A DNA stretch of 64,000 nt. It comes from Tolypocladium sp. Sup5 PDA-1 (Eukaryota > Ascomycota > Sordariomycetes > Hypocreales > Ophiocordycipitaceae). The notes under the pieces are model-generated. The model was given only the letters and a program-made list of their open reading frames with translations. It did no database searches and was not told the origin of the DNA. This document shows positions 11,425-22,284 of this stretch, one piece after another; position 1 is the first letter of the stretch; the number at the start of each line of letters is the position of its first letter. The stretch lies in contig JPHH03000016.1 of the NCBI GenBank assembly GCA_000750105.3, positions 496,001 to 560,000 of the forward strand, written 5' to 3'. The position numbers and the translations under genes are program-made.

Positions 11425-14400
11425 GCTGGAGTGAGCGCCGAGGGCGGCATCAGATGAGGTGAGATGAGATGAGATGGGAGGAAGCCGAAGCTGTGCCTAG
11501 CTCGCGAGGCCGTCGAGGGATCGAATCATCCGAGGGCTGTCTTGTCGTCGCTGCAATGGTGGATGCGAGGATGTGAGGTCGAAGATGTCCAGAGGGCTGA
11601 GACAGCCGAGGGCAGGAGGCTGACCGTTTACTTTGTCCAGTTCCTTCCGAGCTCAGCTGGAGGCAGGAGCCGGAAGTTCGTTCCACGGCGTGAGGCGGAC
11701 GTCATGGAACGGCTCCACTTAAAGTTCGGGAAGCTGCAGCCCCTGTAGCAGGTCGCGTCACTGAGCCACAGCGATCGACAGCACCAACCACGAGGCTTCC
11801 ATTCCGAACTAACCTCGAAAGTACAGGGGCAGTGCCCTGGGGCTAGCGAGCCGGTCCACCGAATAGAGCCGCTGTCGGGACTGGACGCCACTGCCAACAC
11901 TGGTGCTGAGCACCGCCCGGACTTTGCAGCCCGTGGAGGCCACCGCTGTCGCGTGCGCACAACAGAGCCTGAAATGGACGCGCAGATTCACAATGAGCTC
12001 TCGTCGGGATTCCATCAAGGAACTGGGCGATGGAGGCTTGATGCCCCATCCTTCGGCAAGCTCCCGCTTTTCTCTCATAAATATAGCAACTCGCCTCTGC
12101 ATCCCTGTCGAGTGCTGGGGATTGATAATGGTGCTGTCGCGGCCTGCACAGCCACCGAAGCCGCCCGCCCAGGCTCCCTCACCACACCACCCTTGCAGTC
12201 GCACGAATGAGGAAATCATTGAGCTAGCGTGCGAAGATGTTGCGCGGCCTGGATGCGTGCATCGGCGGCACAGAGGATACGAGCCACGACGCCGTTGCAT
12301 CTCCGAGCCGGTGACGCCATCCATTCATCATGCTGTGATGTGTCGCACCGTCGCCCAGCCGCACATGCGTTTGAGTCTTCATCCTCTGTCTGGCAGTGCC
12401 ATCGTTCCAACCTCAAGTTCCACGACGTGAAGCAACGATGAACGTTGATGAATCTAGGCCATGCGTGAGGTGGCCAGCAGGTACATACAGTGCCTGCCAG
12501 CATGAGCACCAAGTAAGTGGTCGGACGCCTTCTCACGCATCGGCTTTGAAGCAACCACCTACCTCTACTCCGTACGCCATACGCTTCACATACTTCCCTT
12601 GATACGTCCAAAGTACGCGTACTGTAACCAGACTCATTGTCGTGCCCGCGAGGTCCCAAGCCTTTGCGCCACTTCCTACGTTAAAACGTGCCGCTCCGCG
12701 GAGCAACGGCTCGCCGCAACCTACCCTGTGCCCGCAGGTAAGCCCCGGACTCCCGGATACTGCCGGCACTGGGAGCGGGCGTCAGCATCGGCACCCACGG
12801 CTGGCATTCTTCCTCTCCGGAGTCCGGAACATGGCAGCTACCCGTATCGGACTGATCCGTACTGGGCCAAGTTGACTGTATGACATCGAAGCCAGCTTCA
12901 TATGCTATCCATCGTCGGGATCAGGCGTCCCTCATCCTTGAGGTCTTCGCAGAAGCATGGGGTGTATGGCTCAGGTGGCATTGTGGTCTGATCCGCTCAT
13001 GCGTACATGGTCGTCCAGCATGTATGTATTCTGGCCAAGAGCACTACTTGACCACATGCAGCCTGTCCAGCTTCATCTCGTCCTCCGTTTCCCCAGCTGC
13101 CCTGTGAGCTTTTAAGTCATGTTGGGTGAGACATCACGCGCTCCAAGTTTGTTCATGGCATAGTCAAGACGTCGTTGAAGTTGCGTTTGCCTCCCCTCAC
13201 TGCTTAGTGCGGGAAATATTACGAAGTACGGAGTACGTCCGTAGTCTCGTTCTGATTCGGCCCACATCGGCTGCATGCCACATCACTCACTTACTCGTAG
13301 ACGCCAAGTCGCCAAGTCGCCAACAAGCCTCCCCATAGCGGGCCGCGCCGCAGAGGCCAGCGAGCGCTTTGTCGGAGCTCTTTCCGAGGTCAGCGCCATT
13401 CATGTGCTGTGCGAATGATCTCGCACGATGGTCGGAATCAGTCATGGTGAGCGCCTAGCGTGCTACTAGGCTCAGAGCTGTCAGCACGACAAGTGGCTCA
13501 ACGAAGTACATGGACCAGAGAGAGGGCAAATATTGAGCGTAGCCATAGCCCAGACGGGTGATGAGGCTCCGATCTGAGTGGGTGAGAATTATCCAAGGAA
13601 AAAGAAGAATGAAGCCCGCAGCCAAGGCTTCCCTTGGCAGAGGGAATAGAAGCTGAACGTATTCATATGGGGAGCGGATTAACCAATCAGCGCCTCAGGA
13701 CCTCACCTTATATCCGTGCTCCGTATTGCAGCAAAAGCTAAAGCTGCAGCGTGATATCCACTCTGGACCATGTTTCACGGCTTTGCTGTACTGGGCTGGT
13801 GCCCTAAACCGTGCCCTCTTCATGCCTACTGCCGGTTGGGCAGCAGTTGTTGCTGATAGCAACATCGCAACTCTGTGAACAGCCGCTCCAGGTAGGCTTG
13901 ATTCGCGACGGTCTCCGACTCTGAATACGGCACTGGAAACCGGAACCAACCGAGCCGCGGTCACTCTGATGGTCCATCAACCCGTATGCATGCTGCACTC
14001 CACCAAGCACACACCACATCGCCAGTCTCACACCTGCACCCGTCTCCATTGGGTTCCAAGAACTGATGAATCGTGCGGGGTGTTGGTTTGTTGGCTGCCA
14101 AGCAGGTCGTGACATGTGAGAACTGAGGCTCCCCGTCAGGCTGATTCCATCGATGTCAGCCCTCCTAGAAACAAACACTCGGCCAAAGCGTCGGCCGCGG
14201 GAACTTTCGACATTTCTGCCTTTTTTCTGCTCCTTCCTTTCTTACGTAGCTTGAGCATACATGTACTCGCACGAGCCGCTGGGCTAGTTGTCAACATCCT
14301 CGTGCAGCTGAACCCCGATACAGTGTATATCCCAGTACGTAGGGACTTCTTGAGGGGTTTAATAAACAATGAACTTTCCCCTCATCGACTTGGGAACCCG

Positions 14401-14731
14401 TGTCTGTGGAGCTGGCATTGGATTGGTTCCGCCCTGGTATCGTAGCCAGCAGGGTAGTGATTCAAGGGTGCTTTTGTGGTGTAACAACTCATCAGGTGGA
14501 ACCCATCGTGGCTATGGCAGCGGGGTGTCGAGTCTCTTGCTTCATGCGGTCAGTCCTAGGATGCGGTACTTCGCGCCTGCGTCCGTGCGCAGCGAGCGAT
14601 TATATATGTACGTCGTCCTGCTCGTCTGGTATTTGGCGTCACCTCTTTCTCCTTCCGCTCTGCTCACGGTCCACGAAGTACATCCACTACAAACCAACTC
14701 ATACTCACACGCACACGCACCTGTTGCAACC
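11425..14731. other. 3.3-kb gene-poor interval
   Basis: No open frame here has recognisable domains or plausible splice partners. It includes the (GAGAT)n tract at 11456-11476, a TACTCCGTA-type motif at 12566-12575 and another at 13226-13236, and a short CCAAGTCG-type direct repeat near 13303-13322. The right end must contain the promoter of the lectin gene at 14732. Confidence 0.45.
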
Positions 14732-15263
14732 ATGTCGTTCCACCTTAGCGCCGAGGATATCCGGGTCGAAGACAGCCACATCCTCAAGGCCCGTCTCGGG
14801 ACCGTCTCCGGTGAATGGCAGGATGCTGAGTTCGACCTCAACGAGGTTCTAGGCAACCAGGATGGTATGGTTACTCACGCTGCTCAATGGCCTCGAGATA
14901 AGCTCGCTGACCCCTTTGTTAGGCATGATCCACTGGGACGGCCGCGGTACGTATATGCATGCGCTATTGGTCCTTGCCTCGGCGCATTTCTAGAGCAATC
15001 ATCTCATATCCACGCATTCTAACATACCACATGTACAGACTTCTCCCACTCTGCTGACAACGTCACCTTCTCCCTTGAGGGCGATGATCAAGTTCCCATC
15101 CTCCGCGTGTTTCTCCGCTCCAACAGCGGTGACGAGTACTCTCGCGACATTAACCTCGCGGAGCGCCTCGGGAACGAGGATGGCCGTTTCGCCTACGGTA
15201 TGACATCGCCTCTATTGATAATTGATGCTCGATCGTGTGGCTGACGCTAAGCCTATAGTCTGA
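14732..15263 (+). CDS. Cyanovirin-N homology (CVNH) domain lectin
   Basis: Four exons, 14732-14864, 14923-14946, 15039-15197 and 15259-15263, give 106 residues. The product is a single CVNH domain with its two internal sequence repeats: the first contains EFDLNEVLGNQDG followed by IHWDGRDFSHSADN, the second INLAERLGNEDGRFAY. These match the family pattern of a Leu-Asn-x-x-hydrophobic-Gly-Asn-x-Asp-Gly turn after each half. Fungal CVNH proteins bind mannose-type glycans. No signal peptide is visible, so it is probably cytosolic or released non-classically. The last coding exon is only 5 nt, supplying part of a Val codon and TGA; if the third intron is retained the protein instead ends about 14 residues later, at a stop near 15241. 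Its biological role in the fungus is unknown. Confidence 0.8.
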
Positions 15264-15812
15264 ATAACGGATTCTCCTATCATGACCGAGCCTTTGGGGC
15301 TGGGATATGCATTTGAGGGTTAATGACACTTGGGGACGCTTATTCCGTACCTATTATCGAAGTGGCGCCGATAGTGAATCGAAGCTCCGCGAATGGCTCG
15401 ACCCGGTCCCTTGTGAGGATATCGAGATCGGCCCTAATGATGAGTGGTGGATGCATCCAGTGCTTGATGACCCTGGCCTATTCGAGTCGGTGACTACCTT
15501 GACCGAGTTGATGCTCTGCCCGAACTAGTGCCTTGCAGTGCCAACCAAACCTTAAGAGACTCGGATAGGCGAAGTGCATGAAGTCGTCCGTGGCACAGTC
15601 AATGGCAATCCGATAGAAGACGACTACGAAGAGTCCACCATGATGTTTGCGTGTTTACGCCGCTCGGGGTCATAGATCAAGAGACGTTCGGCGCTCTATT
15701 GGAGAAACCGGATGGGAACCTAGGACTTGAATCACTAACAACACGTGGCTCTCGTTTGTTGCCTCTAATACTTCAGCAATTTTGAAAGGAGCCACAATAA
15801 CTCATTAGCTAC
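15264..15812. other. Spacer with unassigned 73-codon frame
   Basis: About 550 bp. An open frame at 15307-15528 (+) is rich in Asp, Glu and Trp and looks more protein-like than chance, but I recognise no domain and no splice partners. It could be a decayed gene or a small orphan. Confidence 0.3.
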
Positions 15813-17280
15813 CTATGCTGGCGGCATACCCAAAAGGCGGCGAAGCAGCCTCCAGGCCCTGTAGGTCTGTGACGGGTATCTCGAGTCCGTTATTCCTGCC
15901 AGCTGTTCGATGGTCTGACCCTGAGCGCCCGGAATGGATGGGTCGCCGTCCTTGTAATTGTAAACCTTCGAATGCAAGTCTCCCACCACACGATCCCGCA
16001 GCGCAAAGAACAACTGGTATATCTGGTTCGTCTGCCACCTCGTCCCCGAAAGTATCTTGAAGAGCCCTAGAATCACCGTCCCGAACGGCCCATATGTGAC
16101 GATGTTCTGGTATACATCCCCATTCCCGGTCTGGCGGTCTGCACTCACCATTCTCTGATTCGCTGCGTTGATCTCATCGTTGGCTTGTAGAGTCGGGATA
16201 ACCTCTCCGCGGGGATCGTTCGCTCTCACAGCCTCGAGCATCCACTTCAACACCAAATCTGACAACACCTCGTTTGGCTTGATTTCTCGATTCGCCCAGC
16301 TCCATCTCGCGAGCCGTTCTTCCAACCACCCGACACCGAAGACGCGCAGGAATCGGAAACGCTGCCGCCCAAGGTCGTAGTGAACGCCGGGGAACCATTT
16401 CTGGGTGATGCCGAAGTTGTCGGGTTTGCCGTGATGTGGTTTCCGTTTGGCGAGACAGGGCGTGAAGATGTAAAAGCGGTCGTGTAGAGACATGGCGTGG
16501 TAAACGAGCTCGACCGTGGTCGACACATTCTGGTCATGGAACTGCGGCCAGTCCAGCCCGACGCCCCCGACGAAGTTCGGGATGCCTAGGTTGCCTACGG
16601 TATCGAAGACACCCATGAACTTCACCGGTGGGCACAGCCGCGGGGCCCCTGGTTTCTCGTCGCCAATCAGCGGCCAGCTGGCATGTCGACGGAAAGCTAG
16701 AGACTGAGGAGAGTGCGGCGCGTTGATGGGATCGTCGGAGCGGTAGATTTTGTAGACTTGGTGGCAGAGTAGATCTGTTTCGGCGCAGTTGACAGTGCCG
16801 TCAGGGTTCATCACACGTTTGACAATGCCGCAGTTGTTGATCATCCCCGCAATCGAGCGTACCAAGAATGAGCCCCTGGACAGGCCAAACATCCAGAGCT
16901 GGCGGTCGGGATAGCTGTAATTATCAACGATGAATCTGTAGGCCTTTATGCACTGTGTTGCGCTGTCTTGTCCCGTTATTCCGTTAAAGATGTAACTGCC
17001 ACTAATTCAGCAATTGATGAACCGTATATGCGAACTTGCTGGTAGCAACACACTTTATGAATGTGCTTCCAAGCCCGACGCCGTGGATGTACCACGCCCG
17101 GCCTATCTGGATATGCTCATCTGTGTCGGTTGTATCTTCGATCTCGATGCCCACCATCTTGGCTAGGAGGTAGATGTTCGATTTTGTGTCCGTTTCGCGG
17201 CCGCACCAGGTGCCATCGCAGAGGACGATGAGCGGCTTCGTCTGGGCCTGCGCTGGGGCTGGCACTGGCTTGTCGGACAT
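15813..17280 (-). CDS. DUF2235 (Tle1-like) alpha/beta hydrolase domain protein
   Basis: Two exons, 17280-17054 and 17001-15813, joined across a 52-nt intron, give 471 residues. The N-terminal IVLCDGTW motif starts the DUF2235 fold. The nucleophile elbow GLSRG (about residues 115-119) lies in LWMFGLSRGSFLVRSIAGM. FMGVFDTVGNLGIP supplies the conserved Asp region, and a downstream HAMSLHDR and KWFPGVHYDLG match the rest of the family pattern. The domain is also called T6SS phospholipase effector Tle1-like catalytic domain; fungal members are numerous and mostly uncharacterised, and lipid hydrolysis is an inference. No signal peptide or membrane segment is seen. The start at 17280 is chosen because the family motif begins soon after it. 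Confidence 0.85.
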
Positions 17281-17747
17281 TGCGCCAAGTGAGATATAAC
17301 GACTACAATTCGACGTTGCCTTTAATCCGTGGTCGGGATATTGAATATGCAGATGTGGTGACCTGTCCAAGCACGAAGTAGGAGAGTTATGAAGATACTG
17401 AGAGACGGTCGTCTGAAATATATCGCTTGCAAACTATGCCCCATGACGGGATTATGAGAATATGCTGCAAGTTTACCTCATGCCACCCAAATTTACTTTT
17501 AACATATGACATAATTATACGCAAAGCGCCTCGACCCCAATGCGGAGGTGACCGGAGACGGATTGACTTTCGCCATTGGGGAAATCATGTTAATTCCTAC
17601 TTTCAGACACCTTGACTACCCAACTCATGCAGAATGAGAGCAATACTTGTCAGTTTCTCCTCATGGCAGCAGCCCGAAACTCTCGCCGATTTGCGAATCC
17701 CAATCCTGTCCGCAGCAGTCAATCCCAAATGCGGATCTCCTCAATGC
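17281..17747. other. Spacer upstream of the DUF2235 gene
   Basis: About 470 bp holding the promoter of the minus-strand hydrolase and the 3' end of the next minus-strand gene. I see nothing else in it. Confidence 0.35.
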
Positions 17748-18315
17748 TCAGATCGTAGCCCTGGGATAAATAACGCCACATCTAAAGCTGGGATCCACGG
17801 TGACGTATTTTGTGCTCGCACTACCAGGGCACGGGTACCAGCATTGTTCGTTATCGAATGTCTTCGTCGGAACGGGCCAGGGACAATCGGTGCGAAACGA
17901 GAAGGTCTGTTTTTCAACACACGTGGGTTCAATACAAGTCGAGCAGGTTGCTTGCGTGGACGTGATCGTTGGGCACGGGTTGGTGGGCGGAGGGTCCCAG
18001 GGCGATTTGATATCATAGTAAGTCGTTACGCAGCCGGTCGGACAATTATTCTCGCAGCAAGGAAAATAAGTCAACGACGTCGCCATGCGAAGCGGGCAAT
18101 CGTTCGGGTTGGTGATTGTGTGAGTGACGGTGCAGTCCATGACGCAGCAGCTTGAACAGACGTCGAACGTGGAAGTGATGGTCGGGCATGGGCCCTCGGC
18201 GTAAGCGAGGGAGGCGACCCTGTGATTGGGAAATGTCACTGACGAGAATATCCAGGATATGCAAAGATCCTTACCCGAGAATAATGGACACAGCCGCCTT
18301 TGTCAGGGAGTACAT
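17748..18315 (-). CDS. Secreted cysteine-rich protein with internal duplication
   Basis: Two exons, 18315-18275 and 18219-17748, give 170 residues. Splicing across the 55-nt intron creates an N-terminal signal peptide (MYSLTKAAVSIILG plus VASLAYA), with cleavage expected just before EGPCPTITST. Without the first exon the mature part has no signal. The mature protein has about 20 cysteines in two repeats, each starting CPTITST (one followed by FDVCSSC, the other by QATCSTC). There is no membrane segment or GPI signal. I do not recognise a named family; small secreted Cys-rich proteins in fungi can be surface proteins or effectors, but the sequence does not tell which. Confidence is good for the gene model and low for any role. 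Confidence 0.7.
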
Positions 18316-19534
18316 CGTAATTTCGGTATACGAGTGCCTTGTTAATATAGGTAGTATTTTCACGGCAAGCCTTCATGGAGTATCTCGCTAGACAGGGAGG
18401 AAGACCAAAGACCATCAATCGCGGATTCAAGCTCGTCTTATGGGGTATGCTGTATCCGTTGAGCATTCCATCTCGATGCATAGTCGTCTTGTCTATAAGA
18501 CGGCCTCTTTCATGCCCCGACGGATAAACCTCAGGCTCTTGTGAAAGGGAGAGGGAATGCGAAGCTTTGTAAGGATGACGAATAAGCTATCGTGTTGGCT
18601 CGTACTGGGACTGCTGACTTGTTGCATGTTCCAGCCATGGGAGGAAAGGGTGTCGAGATGTGTCGGCCGACATTCGCGGCTGTTAGTCCAAGAATAGATG
18701 CAAGCACCAAGAACACGACCGCCATGATGCTCCCATTCACGTTCATATTTATTGTGATCAATACGACAAGTGAGCTCGTAGTACGGGTATCTAGTTGGGT
18801 AGTATAAGCCATGAACATAATGAACGAGGCCATTCTTCAGTAAGGCCAGGACCATATCGCTGTTTGCTGAGTCGCTTACCTCCCCTAGCTCTGCTTCTTG
18901 TAACACAATGCTGGATCTTGTGACAAAATTCTGGGTCTTGTGACAAAATGTTGGGTCGTCCAAACATGGTACCTTTGAATGTCTTGTTTGGCCCTCGGAT
19001 CATAGGTAAGGGTTACGGGTGTGCGCCACGAAACCTCGAAAAGCAGTGGCAGCGATGCTGACCGGCGTCAAGGTTTCAGCTTCCATTCCTCTTGGTGGCT
19101 GCCCCTCACTCCAGCTATTCAGGCTCACTTACGGATACTTCGTATACGATTACCCGTTCCAAAGCTTGCAACTACGGATGACTGAAGTGCGTAATCTCCG
19201 GGTTCTCATGGCCATCCCGGTTCGGGGAGAGCCTGCCTGCTAGAGGTTATTCGCCGGTGTGGGCGTGCATAGGTATTGGAATCTCGAGACTAAGCGCACA
19301 CCTCTTGTCGTCAGGCACAGTACAATTTCGGCTGCGGCGTGGACAGCATGCGAATACGAAGATGCAGTAGACCCCTTGTCTTCTGGGCGTGAATTGCCAT
19401 TCAGCATACTCAAAGTTATCCATTGAGCGAGAAGGGTAATTAGTAAATCCCCGAGCTTCCTAGTAGCCTTCGCCATCTGTGTTTATATTATACCTGATGT
19501 TCTATTAGGCCTCCCCATAGTTGGCGTTTGCCTC
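18316..19534. other. 1.2-kb interval without a clear gene
   Basis: Open frames on the minus strand at 18493-19003 have no recognisable domain. The interval holds a three-copy 20-bp tandem repeat (18897-18956). A stretch near 19130-19150 carries the sequence ATACTTCGTATAC, which is nearly palindromic. The left end must contain the promoter of the Cys-rich protein gene. Confidence 0.4.
18897..18956. repeat. Three-copy 20-bp tandem repeat
   Basis: Units at 18897-18916, 18917-18936 and 18937-18956 share the pattern CTTGTGACAAAATTCTGGGT with one to a few differences. The second and third copies differ at two positions; the first is more diverged. Confidence 0.85.
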
Positions 19535-21530
19535 TCAAAAGACCCTGCCCTTGGTTTGCGTCATCTTGGCAACGTTGAGGTTCTTGGTCAGGATGATCCA
19601 GATAAAGGACAGAACCATGATGCCAGTTCCAGCAGCAAGCATTCTTGTCTGCGCATAGCCGTACGCCTCCTGGATTCCAAGTCGCTCGGGGCTTCCAACT
19701 GGATAACTGAGCTGCGTTTCCAGACTTCCATAAATGTCTCCAATGTCTGGCAAGGCGGATTCTGGAAGATACCGCTCAAGGGCACCCTCAAACGTATTTG
19801 TCCAGATTGCGCCAGAGATGGTATTGCCCACAGCACCGCCGATGTTGCCAACCACACTCAGCAAAGCAAGGGCGGCAGCGACGCGCTGATGGTCAACGGC
19901 GGCTAGTATGGCCAGTTGCATGCAGATAATGAAGATGCTTCCGCCGACAGAGATGAAGATTTGGCACATGACAATGTAGCCGATGTATCCGTTGGGGCGG
20001 CGGAAGTAGATCATCAAGCCCTGTGCGAAGACGTAGAGCGGAACGCCAAAGAACAAGAGCCACCTGAAGTAGCCTGTCCTGCGGATCATGTAGCCAACAA
20101 TGAACAGCAGCACGCCAGAGACCACGTCGAAGGTGCTGCCGACATAACCAGCGTGGGCCATGGACAGGTTGTTGACTACCTGTAGAAAGGATGTGAAGTA
20201 ACTGTTCCAACAGTAATAAGAGATCTGGTATGTCAAGTCCAAGAGGCATGCGCCGATTATGGTCCGATCGGCCAGGAAGTTGATGGTGAGGAACGGTACT
20301 GGGGCGAGGTAGGCCTCATGGAGACCAAACAGAACGAGCACGACAAATCCGACCACAATCATGGCAATGATGTAGCCCGACGACCAGCCATCGGGAGCGG
20401 AATCGGCCAGAGTAAACGGAAGTAAAAACACCGTGAGGCCGGCGGCAAACAGGACGACTCCGAGTGCTATTGATCAAAGTGATTAGCATTTCGTAAGAAT
20501 CTGGTCCTCGTGGAAAGCTACGTTCTTCACTCACCATCAAACTCTATGATACCATGCCAGATATTCTGTAGCAAGGTCCGGCCGCTACTTTCCTTTGTCC
20601 GAAGTCCTTGTTTCTCGGCCTTGCGAAGGTTGAGCTTCAACACCACGAACAACGGGAAAGCCACGAAAGGCAGGATGATGGCAAAGCAGCCGAAACCCCA
20701 TCGCCAGCTGACGTTGGTGTAGAAACCCTCGGCAGCTTTCGATCCGGCGAATGCCGTGATCATGTATGGGGACGAAGTGAAAGCAAATGCCAACCCTCGG
20801 TTCCTCAAGTTCGTCGAATCGGCCGTGATGACATCCACGCTGTATATAAGGCCTCCGAAACCAATCGAGTAGAACACCTATGTCCCCCAACAGTCAGCAC
20901 TTACACCTTAACATGAGAAAACATGGTAATGCGATCTTACCTGTGCAGCGCAAAAGGTGGAAAGGCTATTGCATGTAGCCATCAGGATCAAGCCCAATGT
21001 AGCGAAACCTGTCATGACGAGAAAGCCTTCGGCGCGACCCCAGACGTCCAGCATCTTGGCCAACGGGATGTACACCGAAGCTGTCATGGCATTTGCCACA
21101 ATGCCGATGACAGTCAATAGCGAATGAGACTGAAAGTCGCTTGTAGCGAAAGGGATCAAGTTGTAGAGAATCGAGGACTGGAATCCATTGGTAAGGTATA
21201 GGAGCCACATACTGTTCAGCGGGAGTAATGTTAGCTGGGTACAGGCACAGGTCGGTAGGCAGAGTGAGCAAGAACGTACAGGATGAAGACCGCAACCAGC
21301 GATTTCTTCGTCCAGGTAAGAGTCACGGCTTGGATATCCCGAACACCGTGTTGCACATCTTCACTTGGTGCTGGCTCCACGTCGTCATGGCCATTTCCTG
21401 CAGTCGCATCGTCGGGAGAGCCGCTGGCAAGATCCTTGTCATTCAACGCACTGACGGCGATCGGGGTATCTGCGACTTCGGCCGTCTTTCGTCGACCGAA
21501 ACCAGCTCGGAGCTTGGGGAACACTGCCAT
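19535..21530 (-). CDS. MFS siderophore-iron transporter (SIT/ARN family)
   Basis: Four exons, 21530-21280, 21211-20941, 20877-20535 and 20466-19535, give 598 residues. After a hydrophilic, acidic cytosolic N terminus of about 70 residues, the chain has roughly 14 hydrophobic segments, as expected for the siderophore-iron transporter branch of the major facilitator superfamily. Family-like stretches include MWLLYLTNGFQSSILYNLIP, YSVDVITADSTNLRNRG and FTSSPYMITAFAG. It would import ferric siderophores by proton symport at the plasma membrane. It is the left-most member of the siderophore cluster and may be the counterpart of the mirB/mirD transporters of Aspergillus, but orthology cannot be settled here. 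A copy of the cluster promoter element lies about 290 bp upstream (21811-21832). Confidence 0.9.
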
Positions 21531-22284
21531 TGTTGTTGAACTGGCAAGCAGATGGTGAAGTGTGCAAGCAAAACGAGAGGGCTCAGATGGATAGAGAGCG
21601 CAGGATCGTTTGTTTGGCAAAGGTGCATCTGATATGACAGATCTCGAGGAGCCAACGTTTACCGAAATCGGCTGAAAACGGCGCACATTTTTTTAGCGGT
21701 AAATCAGGCACTTGGCAGAGGGACTTGGCAGGGCCGAATACAAGAGTGAGTAGCCCGGTTAGGGAAAGGTGAGGGGGGCAAGTGTTGGAAGAAAGATGCG
21801 AGAAATTTTCATCTAATCTGATTGATTAGATTCCGAGAATTCCATGTCCGGGATGTAATAATGTACGTAATAGCGGCGTGCAATGGTATGATGCTTGCCA
21901 AATCCACACTCGGTGTGGGACGAGCTATTTGAGCCTCATGCATATGTTCATCCTGTCCGCGTGATTCCACGTGGTCTGCATCCGAGCGTGAGCATTATGC
22001 ATTATCATCAGACGGAGTCTCGAATCGCGGACTCTCGGGACGGACAGCCAAGCCTGGCCTAGCAGTGCCCAGCCTTTTGCCCCCATCGATATAACCGCTT
22101 CAGCCGTCCTTGGCTTCGTCAGTCATACATACATACACACCACCCCTGCGCGGGCCGGCTTTCACATACCCACGTTATTCCCACGGTCCACTCACTTGCC
22201 ACATACGAATGAACCGAATGGTTACTGTTCTTGAAATGCGATATCATTGTATGTATGCATCTACTGTGCCTATCGAACACCTTG
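21531..22284. promoter_or_regulatory. Upstream region of the siderophore transporter gene
   Basis: About 750 bp. It contains the palindrome ATCTAATC-TGATT-GATTAGAT at 21811-21831, which includes the cluster element on the minus strand, and a short CATACATACATACA tract near 22124. The right end is 3' sequence of sidF. Confidence 0.5.
21811..21832 (-). promoter_or_regulatory. Candidate cluster regulatory element, copy A
   Basis: On the minus strand the sequence AATCTAATCAATCA (21832-21819) is identical to copies at 24834 and 40858. It is followed by an inverted half-site, so the whole reads ATCTAATC-AATCA-GATTAGAT. It lies about 290 bp upstream of the MFS transporter start. The function is inferred only from recurrence and position. 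Confidence 0.5.

Noticed and set aside
18493..19003. Small minus-strand genes between the Cys-rich protein and the MFS transporter
   Set aside because: The frames lack domains and signal peptides, and overlap a tandem repeat.
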